Shown here: positions 15,049 to 22,414 of the stretch, piece after piece
How the letters are laid out: every line of letters starts with the position of its first letter
How positions within the stretch are numbered: position 1 is the stretch's first letter
Notes under the pieces: model-generated
What the model was told of the DNA's origin: nothing
Seen by the model: only the letters and a program-made list of their open reading frames with translations
The model's database searches: none
Program-made: the position numbers and the translations under genes
Origin: Desulfobulbaceae bacterium
Lineage (GTDB): Bacteria > Desulfobacterota > Desulfobulbia > Desulfobulbales > Desulfobulbaceae
Assembly: GCA_023544645.1 (NCBI GenBank)
Contig: JAMJFO010000021.1
Coordinates: 1-50,415 of the forward strand
Reading direction: 5' to 3'
Length of the DNA stretch: 50,415 bases

Positions 15049-15906
15049 CTAGCGTCCTTTTTTGAAGAGTTTATATATTGCCGAGAAGTCTTCCTGGTCA
15101 ATGCCCTCTTCAAAGGTCCGGGCATAGAGTTCTTTGGTTACGGCTCCGGTAAAAAGGGTTTTTTTCTCTTCATAGGCCAGGTCCTGGAGGCAGTGAAGGT
15201 CCTTGTATATCAGGGCGCTGGAAAAGTGCGTTGAAAAATCCTCTTCAAGCAGCTTTTTTTTCTTGGCATTGAGCACCAGGGAGTTGCCGCCGCCCGCAGA
15301 TAGAATTTCCACAACATCCTCTTTGGCAATGCCGATATGTTCGCCCAGGGAAAGAGCTTCGGCAAGGGTGGCCATGAAACTCCCCAGGGTCAGGTTGTTG
15401 ATGAGCTTCATCTTTGTCGCCAGGGATGGTGTTTTGAGATAGAACAGATGTTTGCCGATATCTTCCAGCACCGGTTTGATTTTTTCATACCCGGATTCAT
15501 CGCCGCTGATGAGCACGGTAAGGGCGCCCTGGGATGCGGGAACAACACTGCCAAGCACCGGCGCCTCAAGGTATACGGCCCCTGCCTTGCCGCACAACTC
15601 GTGGAAGATTGCTGCTTCGCGGAAATGGTTTGTGGTCAGATCGATGATGATTTTTCCGGAAATATCAGCGGACAAAAGGCCATCAGTTCCGCTGAGAATG
15701 GAATGGACACCATCGCTGTCAAACAGGCAGAGAAAAATAATTTCGCTTTTTTGCGCAACCTGGAGCGGAGAGGAAACCACTTCAGCATCAAGGCCCTCAG
15801 CTTTTGCCGGGGTCCGGTTCCAGACCGTGAGATTGTGGCCGCAATCGACAAGCCTGCCGGCAATTGCTCTGCCAAGATGACCCAGCCCGATAAATCCTGC
15901 ATGCAT
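15049..15906 (-). CDS. NAD(P)-dependent beta-hydroxyacid dehydrogenase family oxidoreductase
   Basis: A 285-residue cytosolic enzyme of the 3-hydroxyisobutyrate dehydrogenase/GLYR1 family. The N-terminal Rossmann motif is GFIGLGHLGRAIAGRL, the substrate-binding strand is IDLTTNH, and the catalytic lysine lies in KMKLINNLTLG. Family members reduce succinic semialdehyde, glyoxylate or tartronate semialdehyde, or oxidise hydroxyisobutyrate; the sequence does not decide between them. The residue after the Rossmann loop (WNRTPAKAE) ends in Asn-Arg, which suits NADPH. The start at 15906 has AAGGAG upstream. It appears to be monocistronic, with repeat family C upstream. Confidence 0.88.
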   Translation of the reverse strand: MHAGFIGLGHLGRAIAGRLVDCGHNLTVWNRTPAKAEGLDAEVVSSPLQVAQKSEIIFLCLFDSDGVHSILSGTDGLLSADISGKIIIDLTTNHFREAAIFHELCGKAGAVYLEAPVLGSVVPASQGALTVLISGDESGYEKIKPVLEDIGKHLFYLKTPSLATKMKLINNLTLGSFMATLAEALSLGEHIGIAKEDVVEILSAGGGNSLVLNAKKKKLLEEDFSTHFSSALIYKDLHCLQDLAYEEKKTLFTGAVTKELYARTFEEGIDQEDFSAIYKLFKKGR

Positions 15907-15980
15907 TGCGTTTTCTCCTTTTACATATCTCTATGATTACCACTGAAAATCAGTAAGGATAGTACTGAACCTCGGGAAAA

Positions 15981-16050
15981 TGTCATATCGACCGGCGGGA
16001 GATATTTTGTGCGTACAGGGAAAGATCTCTCACCTATGTTCGAGATGACA
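15981..16050. repeat. Repeat family C, copy 2
   Basis: TGTCATATCGACC and TTCGAGATGACA are outer arms of an imperfect palindrome of about 70 bases, with GGGAAAGATCTCTCACC inside. A second copy follows 54 bases later in the same orientation. Confidence 0.75.
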
Positions 16051-16104
16051 TATGCCATTGTCACCTGTGTTTCGAGATGAAGTTTATTTTATTCCTTCGG
16101 CGCC

Positions 16105-16174
16105 TGTCATATCGACCGGAGGGAGATATCCTGGCGCGCAGAGAAAAAGATCTCTCACCCGGGTTTGAGATGAC
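16105..16174. repeat. Repeat family C, copy 3
   Basis: TGTCATATCGACCGGAGGGA opens the unit and TTTGAGATGAC closes it, with AAAGATCTCTCACC inside. It lies downstream of the lapA-like gene on the opposite strand and has no coding content. Confidence 0.75.
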
Positions 16175-16203
16175 TTGTACCACCGTCCCACGGTCACCTG
16201 CAA

Positions 16204-16413
16204 TCATATGTCTTTATCGCCCCGGTGAATGAAAAAGCTGTGTAAAAACCAGCCGATAACCATGCCGAGGGCCACCAGAAAGAAGAGCAGCAATGACCGG
16301 GACATCTGAACCGACCAGAACAGGAATCGAATTTCAGCCACCGCGACATTCTGAATTATGAACAGAGCAGTCAGGCCGATGCAAATGAGAATAAGGACTA
16401 ATTTATAGTGCAT
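16204..16413 (-). CDS. lapA: LapA-domain (DUF1049) small membrane protein
   Basis: A 69-residue protein with two hydrophobic helices separated by the family motif NVAVAEIRFLFWSVQMSRSL, followed by LLLFFLVALGMVIGWFLHSF. In E. coli LapA works with LapB in controlling lipopolysaccharide assembly; many bacteria carry small LapA-domain proteins whose role is not settled. AGGAGGAAC precedes the ATG at 16413. The ATG overlaps the stop of a decayed upstream gene, the trace of a former translationally coupled pair. Confidence 0.85.
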   Translation of the reverse strand: MHYKLVLILICIGLTALFIIQNVAVAEIRFLFWSVQMSRSLLLFFLVALGMVIGWFLHSFFIHRGDKDI

Positions 16414-16593
16414 GTTCCTCCTCTTTCAATTCATCAAAATCATTGCGGATCTTTTCAAGGTTTTCCCGGCAGTTCCGTCCGGGCGGCAATCTCCTGAACA
16501 TAGGCTATCAAACCATTGAAGTAACCGCAATAGCGGCAGTTCAATTTTTCGATGGGATTGAGATAACTCAGGCCTCCGGCGATCTATGACTAT
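16403..16593 (-). pseudogene. Remnant of a small conserved Cys-motif protein gene, truncated and frameshifted
   Basis: Read leftwards from repeat A, one frame encodes GLSYLNPIEKLNCRYCGYFN followed by GLIAYVQEIAARTE, a sequence I recognise as typical of a small bacterial hypothetical family that usually continues with QYWCPIKHA. That continuation is missing. A second frame then encodes CRENLEKIRNDFDELKEEE and HAL-stop, with the stop overlapping the lapA ATG. The simplest reading is a gene whose 5' part is lost at the repeat element at 16594 and whose middle is deleted with a frameshift. Confidence 0.7.
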
Positions 16594-16800
16594 CCCGCAT
16601 TTTTCACAAGGGTTGTCGCGAGAAGCCGTAAAGTGACGTGGATGCCGATAGCGAGCCTTGCGGGACCTTCGAGGCCCTGAACCGAAAACACTCGCAGACA
16701 TACTGGACGTATGTCGAGAATGTTTTCGGTGCTGAAACGCAGTGGGCATGGTGCTTTACGGTTTCGCAGTCCCGACGTGTCGGGATGAGAAATGCGGGTT
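16594..16800. mobile_element. Palindromic element family A, long copy (MITE-like)
   Basis: The ends CCCGCATTTTTCACAAGGG and GATGAGAAATGCGGG are inverted. The first ~34 bases match the short copy at 392-443 inverted, including GTTGTCGCGAGAAG. Inside are two further nested inverted repeats: CCGTAAAG/CTTTACGG and CCGAAAACA/TGTTTTCGG around a GACATAC/GTATGTC core. There is no coding content of its own, but its right end supplies the last codons of the SGNH gene and its left end borders the broken gene at 16403-16593. Confidence 0.75.
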
Positions 16801-18009
16801 AAATACATGCTTCTGGAGCAGGGGAAGCAGCTCCTCGACAAAGACCTGGTGTCCTCTGGGGTTGAAATGCCCGTCATATTTATAGTAGAGGGGCTTATTT
16901 ACTGATTGGCGGCGGAATCTTTCGGTGACCGAAAGGAAAGGGATACCAACGGCGGCGCATATTTTTTTCAGCTCTTCGTCCGGTATGGTGGTGTGGAGCA
17001 TTTCGGGATGGGTGGTAAACCCTATTTCTTTTCTGCCCTTCCAAACGTCCTCGCTCACATACGCCCCAAGGGGCATGCTCACCACGATGACCGGAGCTCC
17101 ACCGGCAAATTTTTTTATGTTCTGCAGATGGTCCTGCAGTTTCCGCAGACCATCCCGCACCAGAGGCTCTTCTGTCTGCAGCGGGGTGGCAAAGTAGTGC
17201 GGATCAGATATGGCCATGCTCACAATGCCCGGGTTGAGATGGCCCTTGAGGAACATGTCTCTTGCTGTGGAGCCCATTGCATCAAAACGTGCCTTTCCTT
17301 CCCCCCGATAGCCGGCAGCTAGTTTTTCCGCCTGGCTTTGCCAGATTTTTTCCAGCAGGCGGTCCCTGGACCTGAAGGTTGATCCGCCGGCCAGGTGGTG
17401 ACCAATGAGGCGGGAGGTATGCGGATAAAGGAATCGGGCGGTCCAGTCGAGCCCCCCGGCGATGCGGCTGAAGGGGGATGTTTTTTGTTGTTCCCGGTTT
17501 TGTCGGACCTGGCGGATTGTCTGGGCAAGGTCGTCCCCCTGCAGGATGGCGACAAGGATTATGTCGGGCTTGAGAAGGGGTATGGCTTTTTCGGCGACTT
17601 CGGCATACTCGGAGGGGCTGGCGCCGGGCCTGCCGAGATTGGCGATCTCAAGATCAAACCCCTGGGCCCGGAGCCGCTGTTCCAGGATTTTGGGCCAGGT
17701 CTGGTCCAGTTCGGCTCCCATGCCGAAGGTGAATGAATCCCCGATGGCCAGAATCCGTGTGGTTGAACTGTTTTTTTCTCTATTCCATTCGCGGTCGCGG
17801 AATCCGAGCGAGTTGATCCTGGCTCTGTGGGAGAATTCAGGGGTCTGGTAGGGGAATTCAGAGCCGGGCGGGAAAAGAAGGCCCTGGGCGGATGTCCTGT
17901 CGGCAAATCGGGGCAGAACAAGGCGGTCGGCAAGACATGTGAGCCCAACAAAAATTATTAATGAGGCAAGGATCGACACGACCTTGAGTGTGGTGCTGGA
18001 ACTCTTCAC
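16756..18009 (-). CDS. SGNH/GDSL-family hydrolase, membrane-anchored, with element-derived C-terminus
   Basis: A 417-residue protein with an N-terminal membrane anchor (VVSILASLIIFVGLTCLAD) and an SGNH domain. Seen: block I serine in ILAIGDSFTFGMG, the block II glycine in IANLGRPGASPSEY, and the Asp-His pair in YYKYDGHFNPRGHQVF. Such proteins are usually esterases or acetyltransferase-like enzymes acting on envelope polysaccharides; the substrate is unknown. The last 15 residues (FNPHFSSRHVGTAKP) and the stop lie inside repeat element A, so the original end is replaced. The catalytic residues precede that point, so the enzyme may still work. The start is GTG at 18009 with only a weak GGGAAA upstream. 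Confidence 0.82.
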   Translation of the reverse strand: MKSSSTTLKVVSILASLIIFVGLTCLADRLVLPRFADRTSAQGLLFPPGSEFPYQTPEFSHRARINSLGFRDREWNREKNSSTTRILAIGDSFTFGMGAELDQTWPKILEQRLRAQGFDLEIANLGRPGASPSEYAEVAEKAIPLLKPDIILVAILQGDDLAQTIRQVRQNREQQKTSPFSRIAGGLDWTARFLYPHTSRLIGHHLAGGSTFRSRDRLLEKIWQSQAEKLAAGYRGEGKARFDAMGSTARDMFLKGHLNPGIVSMAISDPHYFATPLQTEEPLVRDGLRKLQDHLQNIKKFAGGAPVIVVSMPLGAYVSEDVWKGRKEIGFTTHPEMLHTTIPDEELKKICAAVGIPFLSVTERFRRQSVNKPLYYKYDGHFNPRGHQVFVEELLPLLQKHVFNPHFSSRHVGTAKP

Positions 18010-18214
18010 GTCAGTTTATTTCCCAGCTGGTCCATAAAGGTGTCTCAATGTGTTGCGATTATAACAGGATGTTTTCTGCCAGCGCGGCAGATTGCATCAA
18101 AATAATGCGAAGTTACATTTCATCGAAATGACGAAATTGTCAAGCGCTCTTCCTGGCTCATAGTCGCAGGGTTTTCCGGAACCCGGTCTGGAAAGAAAAT
18201 CATTGGGCAGGATG

Positions 18215-18244
18215 AAAAAAGGACCGGCCATTGCTGGCCGGTCC
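18215..18244 (-). terminator. Intrinsic terminator of the cytochrome operon
   Basis: On the minus strand GGACCGGCC and GGCCGGTCC form a 9-bp stem around AGCAAT, followed by TTTTTT (18220-18215). It lies 28 bases after the stop of the second cytochrome gene. Confidence 0.85.
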
Positions 18245-18272
18245 TGATAAGAAGCTGAAAAATGGAGTGATC

Positions 18273-19190
18273 CTAGCTTTGTGTTTTTGCAGGGAGGTTG
18301 TGCGGATCCATGTGGCAGTCCAGGCAGTTGGTAAATCGCTTGTGCAGCTCTCCGCCGTGCGGTTCGCCATGACAGTCCCGGCAGGTGGTTATCTCTCCAT
18401 GTGTGGGGTGACAGGTCGCGCACTGCAGGGCGGAGTGTTTGGTCACATTGGTCTGCAAATTGGAGTGCACGGTTTCGTGACACGCGCCGCAGGCTATGTT
18501 GGGAACTTCCTCGGGATATGCCTTGATGTCCGCGGCGCTGTGCGGCGAATGGCAAAGGAGGCAGTCCTTGTACTCCTGCTGCTTCATATGCGGGTCGTGA
18601 CAGTCCAGGCAACTGGGGATGGCTCCATGGACCTCGGCATGACACCCCTGGCAGTTGACCTCGGTGTTATGTTTGCTGGGAAGCCTGGCAAACTCGGCGC
18701 CTTCGTTCTTGTGGCAGACACTGCATGTGACAACGCCTTCCTGGCCCGGTACGGCTTTATCCAGTTTGTCAAACTGGATAACCTTGGGAGCATGGGGTTG
18801 CTGATGGCACTCCATGCATGCCGGGAAATCCTTGCCATGGGGAAGATCATGGCAGTCCTGACACTTGGGCATGATCTCGTCCCAATTGCCCTTTCTCGGG
18901 TTGTAGGTATGGAATTGCTCATGACAGGTGGTGCAGTCGAACTGATGTTTGCCGCCCTTGTCCTGCAGCCATTTGAACTGATAGTTGTGGCACCTGCCGC
19001 ACTCTACCGGAGTGAGCGGCTCGATTTCCATTGCATAGATCCCTGATGGTCCGGAGTCCTGCTCCTGTTTTTTGGCGGCGCTGCTTTCCGGCCCGCCGGT
19101 GTTGCCGGCGGGGCCACAGGCAGTCAGCAGAAAACACAGGCCAACCGCACAGATCGATGAAGGGACAAAGGTAGAATAATAGTTCTTCAT
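18273..19190 (-). CDS. Dodecahaem c-type cytochrome, lipoprotein
   Basis: A 305-residue protein with twelve CxxCH haem-binding motifs (in order CGRCH, CTTCH, CQDCH, CMECH, CSVCH, CQGCH, CLDCH, CLLCH, CGACH, CATCH, CRDCH, CLDCH). The leader ends in the lipobox LTAC-G, so it should be lipid-anchored, on either membrane. Many histidines follow the motifs (CHDLPHG, CHDPHMKQQ, CHGEPHG) and could be the distal ligands. It is clearly related to the upstream cytochrome: same motif order in the C-terminal half, with CLDCH-PHMKQQ in both. No partner reductase lies nearby, so the donor and acceptor are unknown. Role: periplasmic or outer-surface electron transfer. Confidence 0.9.
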   Translation of the reverse strand: MKNYYSTFVPSSICAVGLCFLLTACGPAGNTGGPESSAAKKQEQDSGPSGIYAMEIEPLTPVECGRCHNYQFKWLQDKGGKHQFDCTTCHEQFHTYNPRKGNWDEIMPKCQDCHDLPHGKDFPACMECHQQPHAPKVIQFDKLDKAVPGQEGVVTCSVCHKNEGAEFARLPSKHNTEVNCQGCHAEVHGAIPSCLDCHDPHMKQQEYKDCLLCHSPHSAADIKAYPEEVPNIACGACHETVHSNLQTNVTKHSALQCATCHPTHGEITTCRDCHGEPHGGELHKRFTNCLDCHMDPHNLPAKTQS

Positions 19191-19205
19191 ATCTGCCCTC
19201 TTTTT

Positions 19206-20009
19206 TTATTTGAGCAGGCTATGCGCGCTCTGGTGACACTGGTTACACCCTTCGAATTTGCTCAGCATCTGTTGGTTGTGCGGTTCACCATGACATTCCT
19301 GGCACTGCGGAACAACCCCGTGTTTGCTGGCATGGCAGAATACACAATCAAATCCGGCATGCTTGGACGCCCCGGATTCAAGTGTGGTTTTGATGTCGTC
19401 ATGACAGGCCCCGCACTCACTGTTGGGAATATCGGTGCCGTAGGCAAGCGTCAGGGGCTGGTGAACCTGGTGGCATTTGACGCAATCGTCGAATGTCTGT
19501 TGTTTCATGTGCGGTTCGTGGCAGTCCAGGCAGTCCGGCTTGTAGCCGTGCTTGTCATGGCAGTACGAACAGTCGACTTCGGCATGGGCGCTTGGGGCGG
19601 CGTTGACCTCGTCGACAACATTTGAATGGCAGGTGTTGCAGGCAGCTTTTACTTCACCTTGAAAGGTTATGTTAAGAGGTTGATGGGGGTTGGTGTGGCA
19701 GCCGAGACAGTTCTCAAGCGAAAAGTGGGGCTCACCCTCATGACAGGTTGAACAGTTGGGAATCAGCGTTCCTTTTTCCACTCCGGGAGGATGGGTTCCG
19801 TCATGACAGGTCAGACAGGTGACCTCTGTTTTATGCTTGGCTCCAGCCTCATCAACCTGCTGAACAAAAGTGATATGACATTTCTGACAGTCGTCATCAT
19901 TGAGTTTGACATCTCCAGACGCGGCAGCGGCAAGCTGGGCATCAGTCATCAGGCCGGCAGTGACAAAACAGAGAAGCGCCGCCGCAGCAAACAGAAATGA
20001 TTTTTTCAT
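19206..20009 (-). CDS. Dodecahaem c-type cytochrome, periplasmic
   Basis: A 267-residue protein with a cleavable signal peptide (MKKSFLFAAAALLCFV, cleavage near AAAA) and twelve CxxCH motifs: CQKCH, CLTCH, CSTCH, CLGCH, CNTCH, CSYCH, CLDCH, CVKCH, CGACH, CVFCH, CQECH, CNQCH. The start at 20009 follows a GGGGGGA; an upstream in-frame ATG at 20048 would give a poorer leader. It lies 15 bases before the second cytochrome gene, and a terminator follows the pair, so the two form an operon and look like an old tandem duplication. One copy is soluble and the other lipid-anchored, which suggests a relay from periplasm to membrane. Confidence 0.9.
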   Translation of the reverse strand: MKKSFLFAAAALLCFVTAGLMTDAQLAAAASGDVKLNDDDCQKCHITFVQQVDEAGAKHKTEVTCLTCHDGTHPPGVEKGTLIPNCSTCHEGEPHFSLENCLGCHTNPHQPLNITFQGEVKAACNTCHSNVVDEVNAAPSAHAEVDCSYCHDKHGYKPDCLDCHEPHMKQQTFDDCVKCHQVHQPLTLAYGTDIPNSECGACHDDIKTTLESGASKHAGFDCVFCHASKHGVVPQCQECHGEPHNQQMLSKFEGCNQCHQSAHSLLK

Positions 20010-20044
20010 AATTTTCCCCCCTAACTCATTAATTCTCAAGTTTA

Positions 20045-20269
20045 TCAAGCTGATCCGACCGCCGGATAACCTGTACGCAGCGGCCTGGATTGTTTATATC
20101 GTCGCAGTTGTCCATTTGGGATCGACACCTGGACCGTCTGGCGTTCCAGGCAGATAACCAACTGTTCTTCCGTGTTGAATGCCATGCCCGGCAAGCTGGT
20201 GTTTGCAACGTTTTCTCTTTCGGGCACTCTGCCAGCTTTATATTCACAACGTTCTATCGTTTTTAACAT
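20045..20269 (-). CDS. Possible small protein upstream of the cytochromes, unrecognised
   Basis: A 74-codon open frame on the same strand as the cytochrome genes, ending 35 bases before the first of them. The product has a central stretch resembling a folded beta segment (EEQLVICLERQTVQVSIPNG) and no haem motif. There is no clear ribosome-binding site before the ATG at 20269. It may be a real short gene in the cytochrome operon or merely an open leader. I do not recognise it. Confidence 0.3.
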   Translation of the reverse strand: MLKTIERCEYKAGRVPERENVANTSLPGMAFNTEEQLVICLERQTVQVSIPNGQLRRYKQSRPLRTGYPAVGSA

Positions 20270-20424
20270 GAATCGTTATTCATTCGCAAGAAGAAGATTG
20301 TAAAATTTTCCCATGCAGTTAAATGGGTTATTTGCATGAGGAAAACTTTCGCTGAGGCCTGGAATTTGCTATGCTCAGTATTCATTTCTTCATAATCCTG
20401 AAAATTTCAGCCATGGAAACAACT

Positions 20425-21138
20425 ATGCGACAAGATAAGAGAGCCGCGGATCAATTACGTCCGGTCAGTATAGAGTATGATGCCCAGCCCAATGCCGATG
20501 GTTCAGTGTTGATCAGGATGGGAGGAACCCACGTTCTTTGCGGGGTCAGTGTCGAGAACAAGGTGCCGCCTTTTCTGGTCGACACCGGCAAGGGGTGGAT
20601 AACCGCCGAGTACGGCATGCTTCCCTGCGCCACAAATACCCGGGGAAGACGGGAGGCCGCGGTCGGCCGCTCCGGGCGGACCTTTGAGATCCAGCGCCTC
20701 ATCGGGCGCTCCCTGCGGATGATGGTTGATCTGGGCCGGATAGGAGAGCATACCCTGCGGGTGGACTGCGATGTGATCAATGCTGACGGCGGCACCCGCT
20801 GCGCGTCGATAACCGGCGCGGCCCTGGCCCTGGAGCAGGCGCTGGGGAAAATGGTCAACAACGGCAGGCTGAACGCGATGCCTGCAATTCTGCCGGTTGC
20901 CGCGGTGAGCGCCGGTGTGGTGGATGGAACCGCGCTGCTTGACCTGGCATACGAGGAAGACTCTGCTGCCGAGGTGGACGCCAATTTTGTCATGGCCGGC
21001 GACGGGAGATGGATTGAAATGCAGTGTACCGCTGAAGGCAGGCCTTTTCAGCCGCAATTATTCTCCCGGATGCAGGAGCTTGCCGTCAAGGGTATCGGGG
21101 AACTGCTTACATTAAGGAATCTGCAGAAAACAACATAA
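20425..21138 (+). CDS. rph: Ribonuclease PH
   Basis: A 237-residue 3'-exoribonuclease that trims tRNA 3' ends using phosphate. The family pattern is clear throughout: [18 protein letters not shown] at the start, then [54 protein letters not shown] and the C-terminal [11 protein letters not shown]. The length is typical (about 238). The start at 20425 matches the usual MRxDxR opening; ATG 20413 in frame is an alternative. The gene stands alone on the plus strand, divergent from the cytochromes and convergent with the Nudix gene. Confidence 0.95.
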   Translation: MRQDKRAADQLRPVSIEYDAQPNADGSVLIRMGGTHVLCGVSVENKVPPFLVDTGKGWITAEYGMLPCATNTRGRREAAVGRSGRTFEIQRLIGRSLRMMVDLGRIGEHTLRVDCDVINADGGTRCASITGAALALEQALGKMVNNGRLNAMPAILPVAAVSAGVVDGTALLDLAYEEDSAAEVDANFVMAGDGRWIEMQCTAEGRPFQPQLFSRMQELAVKGIGELLTLRNLQKTT

Positions 21139-21167
21139 ACTCGTTTTCTGGTGCTTTCTGCGAAAAC

Positions 21168-21683
21168 TCAGGATTGATCCCCGTCTCCAGGGTAGAGCCG
21201 GCGGAGTATTTCAATACCATCCGGCGTAAACAGCTTGCTATGGGCGGCGTCAAGAATCTGCCGGACATCCATGAATCCGCCGCTTTCGATCTCTTCCTCC
21301 TGGAGGGCGAACGGGCCTTCGTGCCGGCAACGGAAAATCCTGCCCCACACCTTGTTAGCTGCACCGGCAAAGTAGTGGTCGAAGCAGTGCGTCAGTGGTA
21401 CCCCCTCAATGCCCAGTTCTTCCGCCAGTTCCCGTTCCGCCGATTCCTCGTAGTTCTCTCCGGCCAGCACGACGCCGCCGGCGGCGATATCATAGTATCC
21501 GGGGTAGACATCCTTGGTCATGGTCCGTTTCTGTACGTACAACTCCCCCGCCCGGTTGAACACCAGGATATAGCTGGCCCGGTGGATCAACTGCTGCTCC
21601 CGCATCAGCCGGCGTGAAACAGCAGCTATCTCGTTATTGTTTTCGTCAACGATCTGGACGGTTTCGTTTTGCGGATTATTCAT
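21168..21683 (-). CDS. Nudix hydrolase (YfcD/IPP-isomerase-like)
   Basis: A 171-residue Nudix protein. The Nudix box GxxxxxExxxxxxxREUxEEUGU is complete: GGVVLAGENYEESAERELAE followed by ELGI. The N-terminal part, with VSRRLMREQQLIHRASYILV and VQKRTMTKDVYPGYYD, resembles the YfcD and isopentenyl-diphosphate isomerase branch rather than MutT. The substrate is not known. It lies four bases after pgl on the same strand, so the two are co-transcribed and probably translationally coupled, as the ribosome-binding site is poor. Confidence 0.88.
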   Translation of the reverse strand: MNNPQNETVQIVDENNNEIAAVSRRLMREQQLIHRASYILVFNRAGELYVQKRTMTKDVYPGYYDIAAGGVVLAGENYEESAERELAEELGIEGVPLTHCFDHYFAGAANKVWGRIFRCRHEGPFALQEEEIESGGFMDVRQILDAAHSKLFTPDGIEILRRLYPGDGDQS

Positions 21684-21687
21684 GACT

Positions 21688-22395
21688 TCACGGCGCCCAG
21701 AAGATCCGGACCGGGGTTTTTTGCTGCCGCAGGATCGAGCGTACAGGCATTTCCTCCGGTGCTCCTCCTGCCAGCGCTTTGTCCAGCGTCTTTTTTTTAC
21801 TCTCTCCGGTGATATGCAGGATGATCTGTCTGCTGTCGAGCAGCGCCGGCAGGGTCAGGGTCATGCGACCAAATGGCGCGTCGGGCGGCGTTATGGCGAG
21901 GCAGTTGCGCCCGGAGTGCATATCCAGCGCCCTGGCCAGCTGTGCGGCGCCGGGAAAGAGCGAGGCCGTGTGGCCGTCATCACCCATGCCCAGGATAACC
22001 ATATCAAAGGGCCGCGGAAAGGCGTTCAATATTTCATGGCATTCCTGCTCGCCGGAATCAGCGGTGGCAGCGCTGTTTTTCAGGCCGATGAACCGGGCGG
22101 CAGAGGCTTCATTTTGCAGGAGCAGCGAGCGGACCAGGTGTTCGTTGCTGGAAGGCTGGGAATTGTCCACCCACCGTTCATCGGCCAGAGTGATGCTGAC
22201 ATGCTGCCAATCGATTTTTTTTCGCGAAAGCTGACGAAAAAGAGGTTCGGGCGTTGAGCCGCCGGACACGACAAGACCGGCCCTGCCTTTTGCGCGGACG
22301 GCCCGGGCCAGACAACCGGCTATTTCGTCGGCCAGGTTTTCTACCAGTTCAGGAGCTGCGGTAAAAGCTTGCAAGGTGACTGAGTTCTCGGGCAT
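21688..22395 (-). CDS. pgl: 6-phosphogluconolactonase
   Basis: A 235-residue DevB-type lactonase that hydrolyses 6-phosphogluconolactone in the oxidative pentose phosphate pathway. Diagnostic segments: VVSGGSTPEPLFRQL, ITLADERWVDNSQPSSNEHL and VILGMGDDGHTASLFPG, the last with the active-site histidine. Neither zwf nor gnd is in the window. It lies just after rlmKL on the same strand with 19 bases between, and before the Nudix gene. Confidence 0.92.
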   Translation of the reverse strand: MPENSVTLQAFTAAPELVENLADEIAGCLARAVRAKGRAGLVVSGGSTPEPLFRQLSRKKIDWQHVSITLADERWVDNSQPSSNEHLVRSLLLQNEASAARFIGLKNSAATADSGEQECHEILNAFPRPFDMVILGMGDDGHTASLFPGAAQLARALDMHSGRNCLAITPPDAPFGRMTLTLPALLDSRQIILHITGESKKKTLDKALAGGAPEEMPVRSILRQQKTPVRIFWAP

Positions 22396-22414
22396 GGCTT
22401 GTGGTATGGTATTA

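Noticed and set aside
16426-16749. Minus-strand frame across repeat A and the broken gene
   Set aside because: It mixes element sequence with an out-of-frame reading of the pseudogene; no protein family fits.
19221-19625. Plus-strand open frames opposite the cytochrome genes
   Set aside because: They are antisense shadows of the regularly spaced CxxCH codons.
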